This document shows positions 6,533 to 12,931 of a stretch of 16,229 bases of DNA, piece by piece (positions within the stretch are counted from its first letter, which is position 1; the number at the start of each line of letters is the position of its first letter). Under the pieces are notes generated by a model, which did not search any database, was not told the DNA's origin, and worked only from the letters and a program-made list of their open reading frames with translations. Both the position numbers and the translations under genes were made by a program. The stretch comes from JANXVV01 sp038230975. Lineage in GTDB: Bacteria; Planctomycetota; Phycisphaerae; Tepidisphaerales; Tepidisphaeraceae. The stretch spans positions 1 to 16,229 of the forward strand of contig JBBRMF010000105.1 of assembly GCA_038230975.1 (NCBI GenBank). Direction: 5' to 3'.

Positions 6533-6546
6533 CCGGGGTGTACTAC
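6523..6546. promoter_or_regulatory. Candidate TetR operator (inverted repeat)
   Basis: GTGGTACAC at 6523-6531 and GTGTACTAC at 6538-6546 are inverted copies with one mismatch, separated by TCCGGG; the inner GTACAC/GTGTAC arms match perfectly. The 24-bp length and position, 29 bp before the ATG of the TetR-type gene and in the divergent region shared with the tautomerase gene, fit a dimer-binding operator. Autorepression and control of the tautomerase gene are inferred. Confidence 0.6.
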
Positions 6547-6575
6547 AGGTAAACTCATGGTCAGAGAGGTTCGAC

Positions 6576-7232
6576 ATGCCGAATGCACAATTGAAGTCGG
6601 CCTCGGAATTACTGGGGCTTCCCGATCCGCCGAAGACCGGTCGTGAAAGACTCGTCGCAGTAGCGATCGATCTGTTTTATCGAAACGGGTTCGGGGCCGT
6701 TGGCGTTGATCGGGTGATTGCGGCGGCGGGGGTGACGAAGACGACTTTCTACAAACATTTCGAGGGGAAAGATGATTTGATGGTAGCCGCCGTTAAGAAG
6801 CGTGATGAATGGGAATCAATCGCATGGGGACGGGCTGTTCGAAAGTTGGCTGGGGATGACCCGGCTAAGCAATTGCTGGCGATCATTGATGTCATGCATC
6901 TGTGGTTTAACGATCCGGATTTTCAAGGCTGCATGTTTATGAACGCGGCCGCCGAGTTTCCGAACCCCCACGATCCGGTCCATCAGGCGGCCGCTGCTTA
7001 CCGAAGAAAAACGCGCGACCACTGGCGAGATCTGGCGCGCGCCGGCGGTGCCGATGCCGTGGCCGCCGAGACGTTTACGGACTGTTTCACCGCGTTGATC
7101 GAAGGGGCGTTTATTCTGCGGCAGACTCACGGCCGGGATGATGCAGCCCGTGTTGTACGGCCCGCTATTGAACAACTCATTTCTACCTATTTGCAAAAAT
7201 CCGGAGAGGGTCTTAGTTCCGCTAAGGTGTGA
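6576..7232 (+). CDS. TetR/AcrR-family transcriptional regulator
   Basis: A 218-residue repressor-type protein. The helix-turn-helix spans about residues 23-68: RLVAVAIDLFYRNGFGAVGVDRVI, then AAGVTKTTFYKHFEGKDDLM, the typical TetR signature. The C-terminal ligand-binding half, with GCMFMNAAAEFPNPHDPVHQ, resembles the LmrA/YxaF-like group of TetR proteins; the ligand is unknown. The ATG at 6576 is preferred because AGAGAGGT lies 5 nt upstream and the HTH then starts at the normal distance; the frame stays open 42 codons further upstream, through the operator-like repeat, which argues against a longer protein. The gene is divergent from the tautomerase gene, its most probable target along with itself. 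Confidence 0.93.
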   Translation: MPNAQLKSASELLGLPDPPKTGRERLVAVAIDLFYRNGFGAVGVDRVIAAAGVTKTTFYKHFEGKDDLMVAAVKKRDEWESIAWGRAVRKLAGDDPAKQLLAIIDVMHLWFNDPDFQGCMFMNAAAEFPNPHDPVHQAAAAYRRKTRDHWRDLARAGGADAVAAETFTDCFTALIEGAFILRQTHGRDDAARVVRPAIEQLISTYLQKSGEGLSSAKV

Positions 7233-7275
7233 CTGCGGTCAATCCGTTTCCGATGACGCTTCCCACGATGGAAAT

Positions 7276-7304
7276 TTGACATCTTCCCGACCGGTTTCTA
7301 CAGT
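7276..7304 (+). promoter_or_regulatory. Consensus-like sigma-70 promoter
   Basis: A perfect -35 box TTGACA (7276-7281), a 17-nt spacer and TACAGT (7299-7304, 4 of 6 matches) form the best promoter match I noticed in the window. Transcription would start at about 7311, more than 200 nt ahead of the next gene and ~140 nt before a strong terminator. Confidence 0.6.
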
Positions 7305-7310
7305 TCCAAC

Positions 7311-7452
7311 GAATTATGTTGAAGCGTGTATCGCTTCCGGGCGAGTTGAATCGTAGCTTGCGGCCCGCGGGAACCAGTGCTTGGAACCTGCAAAACAGCT
7401 AAAGCGCGGCGATGTGCCTACCGTGGGCCATGCCGATCGGCATGGTTTTTTT
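7311..7452 (+). ncRNA. Candidate small non-coding RNA of unknown family
   Basis: This ~140-nt interval is framed by a consensus-like promoter and a strong intrinsic terminator and holds no convincing ORF. It can fold well. A 6-bp hairpin GAAGCG-TGTAT-CGCTTC spans 7321-7337. GGCCCGCGG (7362-7370) pairs at long range with CCGTGGGCC (7421-7429), 9 bp with one wobble, partly competing with the terminator stem. Inside is a direct repeat, GGAACC-N7-GGAACC (7370-7388). I recognise no known family: it lacks the TPP, SRP, RNase P and tmRNA signatures. A leader or attenuator of the downstream moeB-type gene is possible, but that gene appears to have its own promoter after the terminator, which favours a stand-alone RNA. 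Confidence 0.45.
7428..7452 (+). terminator. Strong Rho-independent terminator
   Basis: An 18-bp perfect palindrome, CCATGCC-GATC-GGCATGG (7428-7445), forms a 7-bp stem with a GATC loop and is followed directly by seven T (7446-7452). This is the clearest intrinsic terminator seen in the window. It would end the candidate small RNA and also any read-through from the TetR-type gene, which stops at 7232. Confidence 0.85.
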
Positions 7453-7474
7453 GTCGATCCACCGAACCGCTTTT

Positions 7475-7503
7475 TTGTTGGAAACGCTCGCCTCTGATAC
7501 ATT
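7475..7503 (+). promoter_or_regulatory. Putative promoter of the moeB-type operon
   Basis: TTGTTG (7475-7480), a 17-nt spacer and TACATT (7498-7503) lie between the terminator and the ATG at 7529. The boxes are moderate matches, the -35 being the same hexamer as before the tetR-type gene. Transcription would start at about 7510, giving a short leader with GAGG 7 nt before the ATG. Confidence 0.35.
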
Positions 7504-7528
7504 TACCGTTTAGATACGAGGTTTTGTC

Positions 7529-8854
7529 ATGAGTCAGTCTGTCAATCCGAGTTCTTCCGTCAGTTCTTGCCAGCCGATTACGCGGCTTTCGACCGAACAG
7601 ATCAATCGATACAAGCGCCATTTGCTGCTGCCGGAAGTGGGGATGGAAGGGCAGTTGAAACTGCTGAACGCCAAAGTATTGTGCATCGGCGCAGGCGGAT
7701 TGGGTTGCCCGATCAGTTTGTATCTGGCAGCGGCGGGTGTGGGGACGATTGGGCTGGTGGATATTGACGTGGTCAGCCCGAGCAACTTGCAGCGGCAGGT
7801 TCTATTTGGCATCAGCAACATCGGTGAAGATAAAGTGCAGGCCGCTGCAAAACGGCTTCGGGATGTGAATCCGGATTGCAATGTGATTCCGCATAAGGTG
7901 CTGGTGAACAGCCAGAATGTAATGGATCTGATCAAGGATTATGACATCGTTATTGATGGCACGGATAATTTTCCGACGCGCTATTGCGTGGGTGATGCGT
8001 GCGTGCTTTCCAGGAAGCCGAATGTGTATGGATCGATCTTTCGGTTTGATGGGCAGGTGACGGTGTTTGCGCCGCATTTGAAGAACCCGACCACGGGCGA
8101 GGCGGGGCCATGCTATCGGTGCATGTTCCCCGAGCCGCCGGATCCGGGGTCTGTGCCGAGTTGTGCTGAGGGTGGGGTTGTGGGTGTGTTGCCGGGCATC
8201 ATCGGCACGCTGCAGGCCAGTGAAGTGATTAAGCTGATTGTTGGATTTGGAAATCCTTCAATCGGGAAGCTGACGTATTTTGATGCGTCGGACATGGAGT
8301 TTCGACAGTTCAAGTTACGGCGAGATCCAGCCTGCCCGGTGTGCGGCGATCACCCGACGATCACAGCACCGATTGATTATGAGCAGTTCTGCGGCGTTCC
8401 AATTCTCGATCCGAAATCCGCCGAGGAAACCGCTGCGGAAGTGAAGCAAGCCAAGCAACCCGCCAACGCCAAGCCCGCGACGGCTGATGTGGATGATCGT
8501 GGTTTGCCGCCGGGTTATTCGTTCAAGCCCGATTGGGAAGTCACGCCCCGCGAAGTGAAGGCACTGATTGACAGCGGTGAGAAGTTCTATTTTGTCGATT
8601 GTCGTTTGCCGAATGAATATGCGATTACACATATCGCCGGGGCGACGCTCATTCCACTGCAGCAGATCACGCAGCATGGCGAGGAATTGAAGAAGCATAA
8701 GGATGAAAAGGTGGTCGTTCATTGCCGTAGCGGTGCGCGGTCGCTGCAATTCGTTCAGATCCTACGGCAAAACGGTTTCCCGGATGCGATGAGCATGGCC
8801 GGTGGAATTCTGCTTTGGAACAAAGATGTGGTCCCGGGTGGTCCGCAGTATTGA
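7529..8854 (+). CDS. moeB: MoeB/ThiF-type adenylyltransferase fused to a rhodanese domain
   Basis: A 441-residue E1-like enzyme that activates the C-terminal Gly-Gly of a ubiquitin-fold sulfur carrier (MoaD or ThiS type) with ATP and can then transfer sulfur through its rhodanese domain, as eukaryotic MOCS3/Uba4 does. Residues ~18-280 are the ThiF/MoeB domain: nucleotide loop GAGGLG (54-59), LQRQVLFG, DGTDNFPTR, zinc pairs CYRC (195, 198) and CPVC (269, 272), and the candidate catalytic Cys212 in SCAEGGVVGVLPG. A low-complexity linker (~296-330) leads to a rhodanese domain (~335-438) with active-site Cys399 in HCRSGARS. Both active sites look intact. Whether the carrier serves molybdopterin, thiamine or tRNA thiolation cannot be decided, since no MoaD/ThiS gene is nearby. 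It is the first gene of a three-gene operon. Confidence 0.95.
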   Translation: MSQSVNPSSSVSSCQPITRLSTEQINRYKRHLLLPEVGMEGQLKLLNAKVLCIGAGGLGCPISLYLAAAGVGTIGLVDIDVVSPSNLQRQVLFGISNIGEDKVQAAAKRLRDVNPDCNVIPHKVLVNSQNVMDLIKDYDIVIDGTDNFPTRYCVGDACVLSRKPNVYGSIFRFDGQVTVFAPHLKNPTTGEAGPCYRCMFPEPPDPGSVPSCAEGGVVGVLPGIIGTLQASEVIKLIVGFGNPSIGKLTYFDASDMEFRQFKLRRDPACPVCGDHPTITAPIDYEQFCGVPILDPKSAEETAAEVKQAKQPANAKPATADVDDRGLPPGYSFKPDWEVTPREVKALIDSGEKFYFVDCRLPNEYAITHIAGATLIPLQQITQHGEELKKHKDEKVVVHCRSGARSLQFVQILRQNGFPDAMSMAGGILLWNKDVVPGGPQY

Positions 8855-8856
8855 GC

Positions 8857-10116
8857 ATGACGTCTGATTCAACGGCCATCACGGCGGAGCAAATGCGACT
8901 CGTCCTGGACGTGTCGCGTTTGCTCGTGGTGACGGCCGATCTGGATCTTTTGCTGGGTCGGATCGCGGAAGCGGCGATCTCGCTGCTGGGGGCGGAGCGG
9001 GCGAGTATTTTTCTTCATGATTCGAGTCGCCATCAGTTGTGGACCAAGATAGCGCTCGGTTCGAGGGAAATTCGCGTTCCGGATTCTGCGGGCATCGTCG
9101 GGCATGTGTTTCAGACCAATCAATTGCTCAACATTCCGGATGCGTACGCGGACACTCGGTTCAACCGTGAGGTGGACCGCATGTCGGGGTTTTGTACTCG
9201 GAATCTGTTAACAATTCCATTGCCAGATATCGACAATAAACCGCTGGGTGTGTTGCAGATCATCAACAAGATCGGGTCGCCATTTCTGGGGAACGATGAG
9301 ACGTTGATCGAACTGCTTTCCGGGCAGGCGGGGGTCGCGATTCAGCGGTTTAAGTTGCAGCAATCGGCGATTCAGAGTGCTGAACTTCAGCATGAAATGG
9401 AGTTGGCGCGACAAGTGCAAGATCGGCTGATTCCGCAAAACGCGCCGCTGATTTCCGGGTTGGTTGCAGTAGGATGGACGCGACCGGCTTCAGTCACCGG
9501 GGGAGATTGCTTTGATCTTTGGGAAAATTCCAAAGGGCAGTTGGGTGTATTTCTCGGCGATGCTTCCGGGCATGGGTTGGCACCGGCGATGATTGTTTCG
9601 CAGGCGCGGACACTTATTCGCGCGCTGGCCGAGATAGATTGCAATCCGCAGTGGTTGCTTTCCCGAGTCAACGCGCGGCTTTGCTGCGACATGGAAGACA
9701 GTCGATTCGTGACGGCTTTTGCGGCGTGCGTGTCCGGGGATGGTCAGGTCGATTGGTGGAGCGCCGGTCATGGTCCAATTTTCATCCGCACGTCGCTTGA
9801 TGCTCCACTCCAATTGGTGAACCCCCAATGCCCACCCATGGGGGTTGACCCGGATATGCTGAACGAATCCCCGGCGTCGGTGCGGCTTGCCCCGGGCGGA
9901 CAGCTCATCGTGATGAGCGACGGCATTTTTGAAGCGATGCGTCCGAACGATCGCGAACTTTTCGGGCTGCCTCGCGTCGTTGAGCTATTTGATCGATGCG
10001 TCAGCCACTCCCCGGCGGACTTATTGGCGTGCATTCGTGAATCCATGATTCAATGGCAAGGGCAGGAAGAACCTGCGGATGATCAGACGGTAGTGATCGT
10101 GCAACGAAATGCGTAG
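8857..10116 (+). CDS. GAF-domain PP2C/SpoIIE (RsbU-like) serine phosphatase
   Basis: A 419-residue cytoplasmic signalling protein. Residues ~25-165 are a GAF sensor domain (AERASIFLHDSS, GIVGHVFQT, LLTIPLPD, GVLQIINK). A helical linker (~170-195, ELARQVQDRLIPQ) is typical before RsbU-like phosphatases. Residues ~205-417 are the SpoIIE/PP2C domain with metal-binding aspartates in GGDCFDLW (Asp217), GDASGHG (Asp235), SDGIFEA (Asp355) and the final DDQTVVIV (Asp408-409). Such enzymes dephosphorylate anti-sigma-antagonist (STAS) proteins in partner-switching pathways; no STAS or anti-sigma gene is present in this window. The ATG at 8857 is 2 nt after the moeB stop, so translation is probably coupled. 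What the GAF domain senses is unknown. Its stop overlaps the ATG at 10109 of the next gene. Confidence 0.93.
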   Translation: MTSDSTAITAEQMRLVLDVSRLLVVTADLDLLLGRIAEAAISLLGAERASIFLHDSSRHQLWTKIALGSREIRVPDSAGIVGHVFQTNQLLNIPDAYADTRFNREVDRMSGFCTRNLLTIPLPDIDNKPLGVLQIINKIGSPFLGNDETLIELLSGQAGVAIQRFKLQQSAIQSAELQHEMELARQVQDRLIPQNAPLISGLVAVGWTRPASVTGGDCFDLWENSKGQLGVFLGDASGHGLAPAMIVSQARTLIRALAEIDCNPQWLLSRVNARLCCDMEDSRFVTAFAACVSGDGQVDWWSAGHGPIFIRTSLDAPLQLVNPQCPPMGVDPDMLNESPASVRLAPGGQLIVMSDGIFEAMRPNDRELFGLPRVVELFDRCVSHSPADLLACIRESMIQWQGQEEPADDQTVVIVQRNA

Positions 10117-11383
10117 CCATAAGGAACAAGTGACAGACGAATCCCGAGTAGACGTCGCGATTATCGGCGGCGGGGCGGCAGGACTTGCGGCTGGAATCTT
10201 CGCGGGGGAAGCTTCGGGCCAGTCAAAGCAAATCGTCATTCTGGATGGTGCCAAATCGCTCGGTGCTAAAATTCTGGTCTCCGGCGGCGGTCGATGTAAT
10301 GTTACACACGATGAGGTTTGTCCGGAAGATTTTAATGGGTCGCGCAACATCGTGCGGAATATTCTTGCGTCTTTTGATGCGGATGCGGCAGTGCGTTGGT
10401 TTGCTTCGCTGGGAGTTGAACTTAAGCGGGAAGACACAGGCAAACTATTCCCTGTTGCGGATTCAGCGAAAGTCGTTTTGAGCGCATTACTGCGGCGGTT
10501 TCAGCAATTGGGTGGGGTGATTCGATGCAACAGTCGCGTGACGAATATTTCATCACCCGTGGGCAGTGATTCTTCATTTACGATTGAACATTCCGGCGAA
10601 GCGCTTCGAGCCAGTCGAATCATTTTGGCTACCGGTGGGCGCTCACTTCCTCGAAGCGGTAGCGACGGATCCGGCTGGGAGATTGCGCGGCAATTGGGTC
10701 ACACCGTGACACCTACTTTTGCCGCGCTTGCTCCACTGGTGCTTGATCCGGCGATGTTCCATGTGAGTCTTGCCGGCATTTCACTGGAAGTGGAACTTTC
10801 GACATTCATCAATGGCAGGCGGATGGATCATCGGGCGGGGAGTTTGTTGTGGACTCATTTTGGAATCAGCGGTCCGGTGGTGATGGATGCCAGCCGACAT
10901 TGGATCGCTGCAAATGAGTCGGGGCTTGCGCCGGTGATAAAGTGCAACCTTCTGCCTTCTGAATCGTTTGAGTCGGTCGAGCGATGGTTGATTGATTTGG
11001 CGACCACGCGTCCGAAATTTTCAATCGGCAATGCGCTTCCCCAGCGCATTCCGGAGCGGGTTTCGGCGGCGATCCTGGGTCACGTTCATATTGACCCGAC
11101 TACGACGTGTGGCCAACTCTCGCGTGAGCACCGGAGAATGTTAGTCCACGCGCTGACAGATTTAATACTGCCGGTTACGCAGCACCGCGGATGGAATTAT
11201 GCGGAGGTCACCGCCGGGGGGATTCCGCTGAATGAGATTAATTTTCGTACAATGGAATCGCGCAAGGTGCCAGGATTGTATCTTGCAGGAGAGATTCTCG
11301 ACTGCGATGGGCGTATCGGTGGATTTAATTTTCAATGGGCGTGGGCAACGGGTTACCTTGCGGGCACTGCGGCGGGAAGTTGA
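10109..11383 (+). CDS. BaiN/HI0933-family NAD(P)/FAD-dependent oxidoreductase
   Basis: A 424-residue flavoprotein of the HI0933/YhiN/BaiN family. Evidence: the dinucleotide-binding loop IIGGGAAGLAAG near residue 18, the family hallmark SGGGRCNVTH near 58-67, the internal substrate-domain region WTHFGISGPVVMD, and the C-terminal FAD motif YLAGEILDCDGRIGGFNFQWAWATGY. The physiological substrate of most members is unknown, although some reduce bile-acid double bonds. Two starts are possible: the ATG at 10109, overlapping the phosphatase stop by 8 nt, or the GTG at 10130, which has AAGGAA just upstream and would remove seven residues. The gene ends with a 31-nt tail-to-tail overlap with the histidine kinase gene. 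It is the last gene of the moeB operon. Confidence 0.93.
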   Translation: MRSHKEQVTDESRVDVAIIGGGAAGLAAGIFAGEASGQSKQIVILDGAKSLGAKILVSGGGRCNVTHDEVCPEDFNGSRNIVRNILASFDADAAVRWFASLGVELKREDTGKLFPVADSAKVVLSALLRRFQQLGGVIRCNSRVTNISSPVGSDSSFTIEHSGEALRASRIILATGGRSLPRSGSDGSGWEIARQLGHTVTPTFAALAPLVLDPAMFHVSLAGISLEVELSTFINGRRMDHRAGSLLWTHFGISGPVVMDASRHWIAANESGLAPVIKCNLLPSESFESVERWLIDLATTRPKFSIGNALPQRIPERVSAAILGHVHIDPTTTCGQLSREHRRMLVHALTDLILPVTQHRGWNYAEVTAGGIPLNEINFRTMESRKVPGLYLAGEILDCDGRIGGFNFQWAWATGYLAGTAAGS

Positions 11384-12861
11384 TCGGCGTTTGTCGTCAA
11401 CGGCAACTCGATTACGAATCGACTTCCCTTTTCCAGTCCTTCACTGAAGGCTCTGATCCGGCCTCCGTGATTTTCGATGATTGCATGCGAGATCGCCAGG
11501 CCCAGTCCGGTGCCTGCACTCTGACTGCCTCGTTTTTTGGTGAAAAACGGCTCGAATACGCGTTCGATTGTGTCAGGGGTCATTCCGACGCCGTTGTCGG
11601 AAACCGTGAGTTGGGCAAGTCCATCGCGATGGTTCACGGTAATCTTTACCGCACCCGTTTTCGGTGTCACGGCGGCCATCGCGTTCAGCGTGAGGTTCAA
11701 GAGGACTTGCTTGAGTTCACTGCCATTCGCATGCACCTGGATCTGATCATCCAGATTCAAAGTGAGTCGTCGGTCTTTGCAGGAGGGCACGCCTTCAACC
11801 AATGACGCGACGTCTTTCGCGACTTCGGAAAGGGATACGCGCTTGCGTTCCTCATCGCCTGGCCGCGCCATGGTGAGTAATTTATCGGTGATCGTTTTGC
11901 AGCGGTATGCTTCTTCGCACATAATTCGAAGTTGATTGATGGTTTGAGAAGTGGCACCGCCGCGCTCGAGCTGTTGAATGGCGCGTTCACCGTAACCGGT
12001 GATCACGCTGAGGGGATTGTTGATCTCATGTGCGACTCCGGCGGCCAGGTATCCCACGCTGGCAAGCCGTTCCGATCGCACGAGTTCTTTGCTTTTCAAT
12101 TCCACTTTTTGTTCCAGTTCGCGATACAAAGTTTCCAACTCGCTTGCCATGCCGTTGAAGTCTTTGGCGAGTTCGATGAACTCGGTTGAACCGTGGGAAT
12201 TAACGCGATTGTTGAACTTTCCACCGGCCATCGCGCGGGCGGCTTCACCGAGTCGATTCAACGGAATGATGACGCTTTTATATTGCACAATTCCCAGCGC
12301 GATCGACGCCAGAACCGCGGCGACGGAGACAATCGCCACGAGCATGATTGTTTGCCGCCAGCGAGCGTTTGCGGCCTGTTCGTGCTCGTCAATGGTTCTG
12401 CGAATCGCGATGGCAATCGCGGTCACTGCGCCGAATGCGTGATTGATCGAGTCGTTGGCGGATTCAGTGCCGGAATGAAATGATTCATCGCCGGCGGGTA
12501 GTTTCAGTTGAAGTTCCGCCCGTTTGACGGATTCGCGGAATTCCGTGGCCAGTCGCAGGCCGTCGGGGGCTTCTTTCAAAACCGAGCCGACTTGCACGCG
12601 AGAGAGCGCGACCTCAAGTTTGGTGTGAGCCCGGTCGATTTCCGTCGCGGCCAACGTGCGTTCGCCCAGCCCGATCAGCGTGCGGGCCGCGCTAATGTGT
12701 GAGGCAACCTCGTACATCTCCCGCAATTCACGGTAGCCGGCGGAGGCGATCCCAAGATCACTGCGAAGCTGGCCAACGCCCCAGATGGAGGCGGCGCAGA
12801 CCAGCAACAGGCCGACAATCATCGCGCCGATTTGCAGACTCATCTTACGTCGAAGGGTCAT
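11353..12861 (-). CDS. Membrane sensor histidine kinase (HAMP-HisKA-HATPase)
   Basis: A 502-residue two-component sensor. A first membrane helix (residues ~8-31) is followed by a mostly helical extracytoplasmic sensor (~32-168) and a second membrane helix (~171-193). Then come a HAMP linker (~194-245, with IIPLNRLGEAARAMAGG), a coiled-coil stretch, and the HisKA domain with phospho-acceptor His278 in AAGVAHEINNPLSVI. The ATP-binding domain has an N-box (NLTLNAMAAV, ~389-398), G1 DNGVGM (422-427) and G2 GTGLGL (450-455). The HEINNPL form is that of NtrB/ZraS-like kinases, whose usual partners are NtrC-type regulators. No response regulator is adjacent, so it is an orphan here. The signal is unknown. 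It starts 70 bp from the divergent sugar dehydratase gene and overlaps the 3' end of the flavoprotein gene. Confidence 0.95.
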   Translation of the reverse strand: MTLRRKMSLQIGAMIVGLLLVCAASIWGVGQLRSDLGIASAGYRELREMYEVASHISAARTLIGLGERTLAATEIDRAHTKLEVALSRVQVGSVLKEAPDGLRLATEFRESVKRAELQLKLPAGDESFHSGTESANDSINHAFGAVTAIAIAIRRTIDEHEQAANARWRQTIMLVAIVSVAAVLASIALGIVQYKSVIIPLNRLGEAARAMAGGKFNNRVNSHGSTEFIELAKDFNGMASELETLYRELEQKVELKSKELVRSERLASVGYLAAGVAHEINNPLSVITGYGERAIQQLERGGATSQTINQLRIMCEEAYRCKTITDKLLTMARPGDEERKRVSLSEVAKDVASLVEGVPSCKDRRLTLNLDDQIQVHANGSELKQVLLNLTLNAMAAVTPKTGAVKITVNHRDGLAQLTVSDNGVGMTPDTIERVFEPFFTKKRGSQSAGTGLGLAISHAIIENHGGRIRAFSEGLEKGSRFVIELPLTTNADQLPAAVPAR

Positions 12862-12890
12862 TCGATTTCATTCTACAAAAAACAATTCAC

Positions 12891-12915
12891 GTTATCGCTT
12901 TGTGCGACCGATAAC
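12891..12915. promoter_or_regulatory. Inverted repeat in a divergent promoter region, possible operator
   Basis: GTTATCG (12891-12897) and CGATAAC (12909-12915) are perfect 7-bp inverted arms with an 11-bp spacer. They lie in the only 70 bp between the start codons of the divergent histidine kinase and sugar dehydratase genes, a place where one protein could control both. No regulator can be named. Confidence 0.35.
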
Positions 12916-12931
12916 ACGTCTGGAACACCGC

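Noticed and set aside
7311..7528. TPP riboswitch upstream of the ThiF/MoeB-type gene
   Set aside because: The conserved CUGAGA and ACCUGAUCUGG-type blocks of the TPP aptamer are absent.
11335..11805. 156-codon open frame on the plus strand
   Set aside because: Overlaps the flavoprotein end and lies opposite the kinase ATP-binding domain; no recognisable domain.
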